From the NCBI RefSeq assembly GCF_006716675.1, contig NZ_VFPM01000006.1:62001-126000 (forward strand): DNA of 64,000 nt, in the 5' to 3' direction. Shown here one piece after another: positions 34,632-42,222 of this stretch; position 1 is the stretch's first letter; every line of letters starts with the position of its first letter. This stretch comes from Humibacillus xanthopallidus. Its GTDB lineage: Bacteria; Actinomycetota; Actinomycetes; Actinomycetales; Dermatophilaceae. The position numbers and the translations under genes are program-made. The notes below the pieces were generated by a model. That model worked only from the letters and a program-made list of their open reading frames with translations. It was not told the DNA's origin and did not search any database.

Positions 34632-34729
34632 GTCCACCCGCCTATCCCTTCCCCGAGGCCACCCCTCCCGGGCGACCTCTCAGATCATCCCGTGGGAGGC
34701 GCGTCGCCGTCAGCAAAATGCCCCGACGG

Positions 34730-34894
34730 CGTCGGGAAGTGAGCACTCGACGCGAGAGTGCTTGACGCGAACCGCAATGTCGAGTGCCCAGTTCCCGACG
34801 GCCGCGCCAGGTCGAGTGCCCAGTTCCCCACGGCACCTCAAGGTCGAGTGCCCAGTTCCCGACGGGTCCCGGTGTGGGGAACTGGGCACTCGAC
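34730..34894. repeat. Palindromic repeat family A, five copies
   Basis: A 22-bp unit (core GTCGAGTGCCCAGTTCCC followed by GACG) occurs at 34779-34800, 34811-34832 and 34843-34864 with exactly 32-bp period, and in inverted form at 34730-34751 (degenerate) and 34874-34894. The inverted copy can pair with the direct ones to make a stem of about 20 bp. The locus is intergenic, downstream of the small membrane-protein gene that ends at 34922. The same unit, with C for G at one place, recurs at 44018-44106. Confidence 0.85.
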
Positions 34895-34921
34895 GAGAGG
34901 GTCGAGAGTGAGAGGAGCCGG

Positions 34922-35158
34922 TCAGGCCGTGATCTCGGGGAGCGCGCTCTTGCGGCCGCGGGCGAAGTAGCTGATCGGGCCGACGAAGTTGACGAGGATG
35001 ACCGCCGCCCACTTGCCCTTGCTGCCGTTGATCTGGTCAGCCGGTCGGCGCAGCAGGTCGACGTAGGCCGCCGTTGCGAGAGCCACCTCGACGACCCCCA
35101 GCGCGACCACGGCCTTGCGCTGGCCGCTGGTGAGGTCTGCCCACTTCTTCTTCGCCAT
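34922..35158 (-). CDS. Small two-helix membrane protein
   Basis: A 78-residue protein with two hydrophobic segments (AVVALGVVEVALATAAYVDLL and WAAVILVNFVGPISYF) connected by the phrase RRPADQINGSKGKW. This resembles the N-terminal PLD-nuclease-type (PLDc_N) small membrane proteins of actinobacteria. GAGGTGGAG precedes ATG 35158. The role is unknown. Confidence 0.75.
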   Translation of the reverse strand: MAKKKWADLTSGQRKAVVALGVVEVALATAAYVDLLRRPADQINGSKGKWAAVILVNFVGPISYFARGRKSALPEITA

Positions 35159-35318
35159 CGTCTCCACCTCTCTCGCGGGCCACGACGGCCCTCTCTCCTG
35201 CCTAGCACGCGGGCGCCGGTCCGGCCCACCGGTGTGAGCGACGAGACGCCACAGGCCCCTGCCGGGCCTGCCAATGCGGTGTCACGCTGGAAGGGTCAGG
35301 CCCACCGGAGGAGTCACC

Positions 35319-36017
35319 ATGAAACGCGCATGTGCCATCGTCGCAGCCGTCGCTCTCCCACTCGCTCTCGGGCCGCTCGTGGCGGGGCCTGCCGGGGCCG
35401 CGCAGCCCCGGATCTACCACACCATCAGCAGCACCCACGGCTCTGCCAACCTCGTCGTGACGCAGGGGTGCGAGGTCTCCGAGGTCTACGTGTCGTCGAG
35501 CAAAGCCATGTATGCCGCCCAGCCGGGTCCCGTCGGCAAGCAGGGGCTGACGGGTGTCTTCGTCCGCGTCACCGACGTCTGTGCGTCCTCGCATGCGCTC
35601 GCCTCGGCCCCTGCCGCCGGCGGTGGTGGGAGCGTGGTCTTCGAGGCCGACGTGCAGAACAGCGCACCGCTCGTCGTCGACGCGCGCCTGACCAAGGCCT
35701 CTGTGACCACCGACCTGCCCGGCACGGACGGCAACGGTGACCCGGTCACGGTCCACCTCGTCGCGCGCTGGACGGGAACCGGGCCCCTGGAGCACTCGAC
35801 CGTCAGCACGCACACCCACTTCGGCGACGGCAACGTCAGCGCGAACGACAACAACCTCCGCCGCGCGGCCGTCGCCTCGGTCTCGGTGCAGGTCGCCGGG
35901 CGCAGCATCACCGGACGGACCGACGATGCCGGCCTCGAGCAGGTCAAGTCGCACTGCATCGAGGTGCCGCGGCCCGGCGCGATCGACTTCTACCCTTGCT
36001 TCGGCTTCCCCGGCTGA
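35319..36017 (+). CDS. Secreted protein of unknown function
   Basis: A 232-residue protein with a clear signal peptide (ACAIVAAVALPLALGPLVAG, cleaved near GAA-QP). ATG 35319 follows GGAGGAG. The mature part has YHTISSTHGSANLVVTQGC and VSVQVAGRSITGRTD, probable beta-sandwich strands, and four Cys that can form two disulfides. No family recognised. Confidence 0.75.
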   Translation: MKRACAIVAAVALPLALGPLVAGPAGAAQPRIYHTISSTHGSANLVVTQGCEVSEVYVSSSKAMYAAQPGPVGKQGLTGVFVRVTDVCASSHALASAPAAGGGGSVVFEADVQNSAPLVVDARLTKASVTTDLPGTDGNGDPVTVHLVARWTGTGPLEHSTVSTHTHFGDGNVSANDNNLRRAAVASVSVQVAGRSITGRTDDAGLEQVKSHCIEVPRPGAIDFYPCFGFPG

Positions 36018-36034
36018 GCCGGACGCCGGTCGCG

Positions 36035-36895
36035 TCAGCCGGCGGGGGTCTCGGGGTGGCGACGGAGGTAGGACGCGTCGTCGTTGACGTAGGCGTAGTA
36101 GAGGCCGATGAGCACGCCGCCGCCGATGAAGTTGCCGACGAGCGCGATGGCGACGTTGCCGGCGGCGAGCCCGATGTCGAGCCCCTCCTGCAGGCCGACG
36201 ATCGTGAAGAGGACGGTGTTGGCGACCGAGTGCTCGAAGCCCATGAACGCGAAGATCGCGACGGCGACGACCATGACGAGGCTCTTCGTCAGGTCGTCGC
36301 GGATGAGGCCGTTGTAGACGAGCAGCACCGCGATGTTGATCATGAAGTTGCAGAGCACGGCTCGCATGAACAGGTCGCTCCAGCCCGACGGCCCGGCGGA
36401 GACGTAGGCGAGCTTCGTGTCGACGGCGTGCTGCATGAGCGGCATCGCGGTGCGCGTGACGGTGCTGAAGAGAAAGGGCAGCGCGACGAAGAAGCCGCCG
36501 ATGGCGTTGCCGAGGTAGCAGAGGCCGAGGAGGCGCAGTGCTCGCCGCCACGACGTGCGCCGGTGGTAGGCGCCGATCGAGACGATCATCATGTTTGACG
36601 TCAGCAGCTCGGACTTCGAGTAGTGGATGAAGACGAGGGCCCAGCCGAACGTCACGGCGCCGGCGAGACGCCCGAGCGTGATGAGCGACGAGCCGCCGAC
36701 CTCCACCGCCTCGAAGGCCGCGACGACGGCATAGCTCGTCGCGTAGAAGAGGCCGATGATGATGCCCGCCATGGCGGCCCGCTGGAGGTAGCGGCGCGTC
36801 ATCTCGCCCGACATCTCCACCTTGGCGTCGAGCGCGCCGAGCACCGTGCCGATGAAGTGCTTGCCCGGGAAGAGCGGGTTCGCCTGGGTCGTCAT
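36035..36895 (-). CDS. Formate/nitrite transporter (FNT) family channel
   Basis: A 286-residue membrane protein. Diagnostic FNT texts are AGIIIGLFYATSYAV, LLTSNMMIVSIGAY (the S/N-L-L-T/S-N pore loop), LCNFMINIAVLL and MGFEHSVANTVLFTIVG, with the central pore His in EHSVANT. Such channels move formate, nitrite, lactate or hydrosulfide as acids. It is followed upstream (29 bases away) by the ornithine aminotransferase gene on the same strand; whether they share a transcript is not clear. Confidence 0.92.
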   Translation of the reverse strand: MTTQANPLFPGKHFIGTVLGALDAKVEMSGEMTRRYLQRAAMAGIIIGLFYATSYAVVAAFEAVEVGGSSLITLGRLAGAVTFGWALVFIHYSKSELLTSNMMIVSIGAYHRRTSWRRALRLLGLCYLGNAIGGFFVALPFLFSTVTRTAMPLMQHAVDTKLAYVSAGPSGWSDLFMRAVLCNFMINIAVLLVYNGLIRDDLTKSLVMVVAVAIFAFMGFEHSVANTVLFTIVGLQEGLDIGLAAGNVAIALVGNFIGGGVLIGLYYAYVNDDASYLRRHPETPAG

Positions 36896-36924
36896 GCGAT
36901 CACTGTGGCACGGGCCCTGCTGTC

Positions 36925-38178
36925 TCAGCGCAGGATCGCGCGGAGGGCCTCGAGCAGGATCTCGACCTCGGTCTCGCCGACGACGAGCGGGGGAGCGAGG
37001 CGCACGGTGCTGCCGTGCGTGTCCTTGACGAGCACGCCGTGCTCGAGGAGGCGGTGGCACGCCTCGCGGCCGGTCATGAGGTCCGGGTCGATGTCGATGC
37101 CCGCCCAGAGGCCGCGGCAGCGCACGGCGTCCACCCCGTGGCCGACGAGCTCCTCCAGGCCGGCGGCGAGTTCGCTGCCGAGACGCCGGGCGCGCTGCTG
37201 GTACTCCCCGGTCGCGAGCAGGTCGACGACGGCGTGCCCGACGGCTGCACCGAGCGGGTTGCCGCCGAAGGTCGAGCCGTGGCTGCCGGGGGTGATGACG
37301 CCGAGCACGTCGCGGTCGGCGACGATCGCCGAGACCGGCACGATGCCGCCGCCGAGCGCCTTGCCGAGGATGTAGACGTCGGGCACGACGCCCTCGATGT
37401 CGCAGGCGAAGGTCGAGCCGGTGCGGCCCAGGCCCGACTGGATCTCGTCGGCGAGCATGAGAACGTTGCGGCGGCGGGTGAGGTCGCGCACGCCGCGCAG
37501 CCAGCCGTCGGGCGGCAGGATGACGCCGCCCTCGCCCTGGATCGGCTCGAGCAGCACGGCGACCGTGTCGTCGGTGATTGCCGCCTCCAGCGCGGCGAGG
37601 TCGCCGTAGGGCACCGTGTCGAAGCCGGGCGTGTACGGGCCGTAGTGGTCGTGGGCCACCGGGTCGTCGGAGAAGCTGATGATCGTCGTCGTGCGTCCGT
37701 GGAAGTTGCCGGCCATGACGACGATGCGCGCCTGACCGTCGGGAACGCCCTTGACCTCGTAGCCCCAGCGCCGGGCGACCTTGATCGCCGTCTCGACGGC
37801 CTCGGCTCCGGTGTTCATCGGCAGGACGAGCTCCTTGCCGGCGAGCGTTGCGAGGTCGCGGCAGAAGGGGCCGAGACGGTCGCTGTGGAAGGCGCGGCTC
37901 GTCAGGGTGAGGCGGTCGAGCTGCGCGCGGGCCGCGCCGACGAGGGCCGGGTGCAGGTGACCGAAGTTGAGGGCGGAGTAGCCCGCGAGAGCGTCGAGGT
38001 AGCGCCGCCCCTCGACGTCGGTCACCCACGCGCCCTCGGCGTGCGAGATGACGACGGGCAGCGGGTGGTAGTTGCTCGCCAGCCACAGCTCCGCGAGGGA
38101 GATGTGCTCGTGGGTCGGGGTGCCGGGGGCTGGGCCGCGGTGCTCACGGGCCCCGGGTCGTGCGGCCGTGTCGCTCAC
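36925..38178 (-). CDS. rocD: Ornithine aminotransferase (class III, PLP)
   Basis: A 417-residue fold-type I aminotransferase. The opening HPLPVVISHAEGAWVTDVEG and YSALNFGHLHPALV are typical of RocD. PLP contacts are seen in MNTGAEAVETAIKVARRWGY, DEIQSGLGRTG and the Schiff-base Lys in YILGKALGGG. It converts ornithine and 2-oxoglutarate to glutamate semialdehyde and glutamate in arginine degradation. GTG 38178 is the start. Confidence 0.92.
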   Translation of the reverse strand: MSDTAARPGAREHRGPAPGTPTHEHISLAELWLASNYHPLPVVISHAEGAWVTDVEGRRYLDALAGYSALNFGHLHPALVGAARAQLDRLTLTSRAFHSDRLGPFCRDLATLAGKELVLPMNTGAEAVETAIKVARRWGYEVKGVPDGQARIVVMAGNFHGRTTTIISFSDDPVAHDHYGPYTPGFDTVPYGDLAALEAAITDDTVAVLLEPIQGEGGVILPPDGWLRGVRDLTRRRNVLMLADEIQSGLGRTGSTFACDIEGVVPDVYILGKALGGGIVPVSAIVADRDVLGVITPGSHGSTFGGNPLGAAVGHAVVDLLATGEYQQRARRLGSELAAGLEELVGHGVDAVRCRGLWAGIDIDPDLMTGREACHRLLEHGVLVKDTHGSTVRLAPPLVVGETEVEILLEALRAILR

Positions 38179-38355
38179 TCCTCGATCGTCGCACCACGAG
38201 TCACCACCGGGCCACGGATTGTGAGGTGATCCCGCTCTCGGGACGGCGCCGGCACGCGCACCCGGTGGGAGACTGGCAGTGGCGGGTCTCGCAGCCAGGA
38301 CTACCCGCGCTGGGGTGTGTCGGTCACGTCGGTGACCTGAGCCGTGGAGACTGCT

Positions 38356-39735
38356 ATGACCACTGCCCCCTCGTCAGCCACCCGCGTCGTCATCCTCGGT
38401 GCGGCCGGACGCGACTTCCACGACTTCAACGTCGTGTTCCGCGACGACCCGACGCACGAGGTCATCGCCTTCACCGCGACGCAGATCCCTGACATCGACG
38501 GCCGGCGCTACCCGCACGAGCTCGCGGGCCGGCTCTATCCGCAGGGCATCCCGATCGTCGACGAGTCCGAGCTGCCCGACCTCATCACCCGCGAGCACGT
38601 CGACCTCGTCGTCTTCGCCTACTCCGACGTGCGGCACGAGCAGGTCATGCACCTCGCCTCGACGTGCATCGCGGCCGGCGCCGACTTCCGGCTGCACAGC
38701 GCCCGCCGGACGATGCTGCGCAGCACGCGCCCGGTCGTCGCCGTGACCGCCGTGCGCACGGGCGTCGGCAAGAGCCAGACGGTGCGCTACCTCTCCCGCC
38801 TGATGCGCGAGCAGGGGCTGCGGGTCGTCGCCGTGCGCCACCCCATGCCCTACGGCGACCTCGCCGCCCAGGCGTGCCAGCGCTTCGCGACGTATGCCGA
38901 CCTCGACCGCTACGACTGCACGATCGAGGAGCGCGAGGAGTACGAGCCACACATCGACAACGGGGTCGTCGTCTATGCGGGCGTCGACTACGAGCGCATC
39001 CTGCGCGAGGCAGAGCAGGAGGCCGACGTCGTGCTCTGGGACGGCGGCAACAACGACCTGCCGTTCTACGAGCCCGACCTGCACATCGTGCTCGCCGACC
39101 CGTTGCGCCCGGGGGACGAGGCGGCATACCACCCCGGCGAGGCGAACGTCCGGATGGCTGACGTCGTCGTCATCGCCAAGTGCGACTCGGCGCGGTCGGT
39201 CGACATCGAGGCCGTCGAGGCCTCGGTGCGCTCCCTCAACCCGCGCGCCACGGTGCTGCGCGCCGAAAGCCCTGTCACCGTTGACGATCCGACGGTCGTC
39301 CGCGGCCGCAAGGTCGTCGTCGTCGAGGACGGCCCCACCCTGACCCACGGGTCGATGAGCTACGGGGCCGGCGTCGTCGGCGCGCGCGCCGCGGGTGCCT
39401 CCCACATCGTCGATCCGGTGCCGTATGCCGTGGGGTCGATCGCCGCGACCTACGCGAAGTACCCGAACGCCCGGGGCATCCTGCCCGCCATGGGTTACGG
39501 GGCCGAGCAGGTCGCCGACCTCGAGGCGACGATCCGCGCGGCGGTCGACGCGGGCGCGTGTGACGCCGTCGTCGCCGGCACGCCGATCGACCTCACGAGG
39601 GTGTTCACGGTGCCCGTCCCGCTCGTGCGGGCGCGCTACGAGCTGCGCGAGGTCGTTCCCGGTGGCCTGGCCGCCGCCGTCCGGGGGGCGCTGCCGGTGG
39701 GCGTGAGCGATGCTCGGGAGGCGAGCCTGTCATGA
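38356..39735 (+). CDS. Cyclic 2,3-diphosphoglycerate synthetase-like P-loop protein
   Basis: A 459-residue protein of COG2403 type. It begins RVVILGAAGRDFHDFNVVFR, has a P-loop TAVRTGVGKSQTVRYLSR (about residues 133-150) and later VLWDGGNNDLPFYEPDLHI and SYGAGVVGARAAGASHIVDP, both hallmarks of the archaeal cDPG synthetase family. ATG 38356 is preferred (GGAG seven bases upstream) over GTG 38344. Archaeal members make cyclic 2,3-diphosphoglycerate; whether the bacterial ones do is not established. Two membrane-protein genes follow with overlapping stops and starts. Confidence 0.85.
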   Translation: MTTAPSSATRVVILGAAGRDFHDFNVVFRDDPTHEVIAFTATQIPDIDGRRYPHELAGRLYPQGIPIVDESELPDLITREHVDLVVFAYSDVRHEQVMHLASTCIAAGADFRLHSARRTMLRSTRPVVAVTAVRTGVGKSQTVRYLSRLMREQGLRVVAVRHPMPYGDLAAQACQRFATYADLDRYDCTIEEREEYEPHIDNGVVVYAGVDYERILREAEQEADVVLWDGGNNDLPFYEPDLHIVLADPLRPGDEAAYHPGEANVRMADVVVIAKCDSARSVDIEAVEASVRSLNPRATVLRAESPVTVDDPTVVRGRKVVVVEDGPTLTHGSMSYGAGVVGARAAGASHIVDPVPYAVGSIAATYAKYPNARGILPAMGYGAEQVADLEATIRAAVDAGACDAVVAGTPIDLTRVFTVPVPLVRARYELREVVPGGLAAAVRGALPVGVSDAREASLS

Positions 39736-40232
39736 GCGCCCCAGCTGCACCTCGGTCGCCCGGGTCGCCGAACGCGTCTCCGGGCCGTCATGCCACGCGT
39801 TCCGCCCGGCGGGAGGCCTCGCGGTCGTCGAGCAGGCGCGCCGGCTACGCGGGCTCGCTCGTCGTCAACCTCCTCATGCTCTGGCTCGTCAACGTGTGGC
39901 CCGGCTGGCAGGCGGTGCCCTTCCTCACCGCCGCCACCGTGCTCGTCATCGGGGCCGTCAACGCCTCGATCGTCGCGCGGGCGGCGGCCGACCTGGTCAA
40001 CCTCGTCTTCGACCTGCCCCGGCTCCGGGCGCTCGGCGACATCATCTCGATCGCCTTCGGGCTTGTCGCCCTCGTGCGGATCTGGCAGGTCTTCCCCCTC
40101 GATGTCATCGGCACCCCGTGGGAGGTCGTGGCGCGGGTCCTGCTCGCCATCGGCATCGTCGGAAGCGTGATCGGGATCATCGAGGCCGCGGTGCGGCTGT
40201 TCCGTGGGTATTTCCCAGGAGGTGCGTCATGA
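39732..40232 (+). CDS. Membrane protein of the cDPG-like operon
   Basis: A 166-residue protein with a long basic Ser/Arg-rich N-terminal tail and four hydrophobic segments (AGYAGSLVVNLLMLWLVNVW, VPFLTAATVLVIGAVNASIV, IISIAFGLVALVRIWQV, VLLAIGIVGSVIGIIEA). ATG 39732 overlaps the preceding TGA. No family recognised. It sits between a P-loop enzyme and a DUF4389 protein. Confidence 0.75.
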   Translation: MSAPAAPRSPGSPNASPGRHATRSARREASRSSSRRAGYAGSLVVNLLMLWLVNVWPGWQAVPFLTAATVLVIGAVNASIVARAAADLVNLVFDLPRLRALGDIISIAFGLVALVRIWQVFPLDVIGTPWEVVARVLLAIGIVGSVIGIIEAAVRLFRGYFPGGAS

Positions 40233-41920
40233 CTGCCACCGGCGGTCCCAGCGGTCCCAGCGGTCCCGACGTCCCCGGCGGCCCAGGCGGCCCCGGCGGC
40301 CCCGGTGGTCCCGGCGCGCCGGTGGCTACTGCTCCGCACCCTGCCAAGCGGCACCTCGTCGCGCTCATCATCGGCTGCCTGCTCATCCTGCCCGGGCTCG
40401 GACTGCTCCTCGGAGGGGCAGCAGTGGCCGGTGCCTACGCGTTCGGCCGCGACGACGCGGGCTTCCTCTCCCTGTCCGTGCCGACGCTGCGCAGCCCGAC
40501 GGCCGCGATCACGGTGGAGGACATCATCGTCGAGAACGCTCCCGACGCGCCGTCGTGGGCGCTCGACCGGCTCGACCTCGACCTGCGGATGACGGCGCGT
40601 CCGGTCACGCCCGGTGCCGACCTCTTCCTCGGCGTCGCGCCGGCCGATTCGCTGACGACCTATCTCCGGGGAGTCGCGCACGACGAGGTCGTCGGCCTCA
40701 GCGAACCCCGCTCCGGGGAGTCGAGGATCGCGGTCCTGCGGACCTCGCCCGGCGCGGCCACGGCCCCGGCGCCGACGGGCGAGACCTTCTGGACCACCTC
40801 GGCGACCGGTGCCGGGCAGCAGACGCTGACCTGGAACGTCACCGGCGGACGCTGGGCCGTCGCGGTCATGAACGCCGACGGCAGCGCCGGCGTCGACGTG
40901 GCCACGACGATCGGGGTGCGGGCCGGCTTCCTGCTGCCCCTCGCGCTGATCCTGCTGGCGATCGGCCTCGTCATCAGTGGCATCGCCGTCGCCCTCATCG
41001 TGCGCGGCGTGAGCGGTGGCCAGCCGGCGCCGCCGTCCCCGGGCGAGCAGTCCTGGGGTGAGCCGTCCTCCCGGGCGCCACTTGCGGCTGGTGCCGCTGC
41101 GTCGCAGTGGGCACCGCACCCGCGAGCCGTCAGCCCGGTGTCGCTCAACGCGCGACTCGACGAGCCGCTCTCGCGATGGTTGTGGCTCGTCAAGTGGTTC
41201 CTCGCGATCCCGCACTTCATCGTGCTCGGCTTCCTCTGGATGGCGTTCTTCGTCGTCGCGGTGGTCGCCTTCTTCGCCATCCTCTTCACCGGGAGATACC
41301 CGCGTAGTCTCTTCGACTTCAACCTCGGGGTGCTGCGCTGGTCGTGGCGCGTGTCCTACTACTGCTCCAACGGTGGCCTCGGCACCGACCGCTACCCGCC
41401 CTTCAGCCTCGACGAGGAGCCCGACTACCCGGCCCGGCTCGACATCGCCTACCCCGAGCACCTCTCGCGCGGGCTGGTCCTCATCAAGTGGTGGCTGCTC
41501 GCCATCCCGCAGTACCTCATCGTCGGCCTTCTCGTCGGCGGCAGTGGGTGGGCCTGGAGCTTCTCCCAGGGCCACGGTGTTCGCGTCGAATCGTCGGGGT
41601 GGAGCGTGCTGGGTCTGCTCGTGGTCATCGCCGGGATCTCGCTGCTCTTCACGAGCCGCTACCCCCGGGCGCTCTTCGACCTCGTCATCGGGCTCAACCG
41701 CTGGGTCTACCGCGTCGTCGCCTATGCCACGCTCATGACGGACGTGTACCCGCCGTTCCAGCTCGATGAGGGTGGCGCCGAGGTGCCGCTGCCGCCGCCT
41801 TCGGCTCCGGTGCCCCAGGTGCCGCCCGAGCCTCTGGAGCCTCCGCCTCCGCCGCCTCCGCCGCCTCCGGTGCCCCCGGACCGCGCCCCGCAGGACACCG
41901 CCTGGGACCTCGACAACTGA
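40229..41920 (+). CDS. DUF4389 membrane protein with collagen-like N-terminus
   Basis: A 563-residue protein. ATG 40229 overlaps the TGA before it. The first 35 residues are Gly-Pro triplets (GPSGPSGPDVPGGPGGPGGP), followed by a membrane helix (LVALIIGCLLILPGLGLLLG) and an extracellular beta domain with another membrane helix (LPLALILLAIGLVISGIAVA). Two DUF4389 domains follow: SRWLWLVKWFLAIPHFIVLG and LVLIKWWLLAIPQYLIVGLL, each with GRYP or SRYP and a DxYPPF motif. The tail is a run of prolines (PPPPPPPP). DUF4389 has no known function; the Pro-rich ends suggest protein contacts at the envelope. Confidence 0.88.
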   Translation: MTATGGPSGPSGPDVPGGPGGPGGPGGPGAPVATAPHPAKRHLVALIIGCLLILPGLGLLLGGAAVAGAYAFGRDDAGFLSLSVPTLRSPTAAITVEDIIVENAPDAPSWALDRLDLDLRMTARPVTPGADLFLGVAPADSLTTYLRGVAHDEVVGLSEPRSGESRIAVLRTSPGAATAPAPTGETFWTTSATGAGQQTLTWNVTGGRWAVAVMNADGSAGVDVATTIGVRAGFLLPLALILLAIGLVISGIAVALIVRGVSGGQPAPPSPGEQSWGEPSSRAPLAAGAAASQWAPHPRAVSPVSLNARLDEPLSRWLWLVKWFLAIPHFIVLGFLWMAFFVVAVVAFFAILFTGRYPRSLFDFNLGVLRWSWRVSYYCSNGGLGTDRYPPFSLDEEPDYPARLDIAYPEHLSRGLVLIKWWLLAIPQYLIVGLLVGGSGWAWSFSQGHGVRVESSGWSVLGLLVVIAGISLLFTSRYPRALFDLVIGLNRWVYRVVAYATLMTDVYPPFQLDEGGAEVPLPPPSAPVPQVPPEPLEPPPPPPPPPPVPPDRAPQDTAWDLDN

Positions 41921-41960
41921 CCGGATCGCCCTCGCCCTGCGCCCGCCGGATGCCAAGCCC

Positions 41961-42110
41961 CAATCGAAAGAGCAGTTCGTCGCCCCTTCGCGTGACAGCG
42001 CACGGCCGCTCGACGGCGACGAACTGCTCTTTCGATTGCTCCGGGGTCCGCTCTCCCCGATCGAGAGCACTCCGTCGGCCTTCCCCCGATCGAGAGAGCA
42101 CTCCGTCGGC
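41961..42110. repeat. Palindromic repeat family B, locus 1
   Basis: A 24-bp arm (core AATCGAAAGAGCAGTTCGTC) at 41961-41984 is perfectly complementary to 42015-42038 with a 30-base loop. Degenerate forms (core CGAGAGAGCACTCCGTCGGC) follow at about 42058-42079 and 42087-42110. The element lies after the DUF4389 gene and before phoD. Apart from a GGCATAC word near 42161, the remaining part of 41921-42222 shows nothing else. The same arms recur at 59840-59917. Confidence 0.9.
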
Positions 42111-42222
42111 TTCCCGCCCCACGTGGGTGGCGGGATCACCTCGAACGGGCGGGAGGGCGCGGCATACGGGCGCTCTCGCCAATCGGCACCAGCGGGCCCT
42201 CGGCGGGCATAGCCTCCGAGTC

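Noticed and set aside
34779..34864. Regularly spaced repeats resembling a CRISPR array
   Set aside because: Only three direct units with 10-bp spacers, inverted copies on both sides and no cas genes; it is a palindromic repeat cluster.
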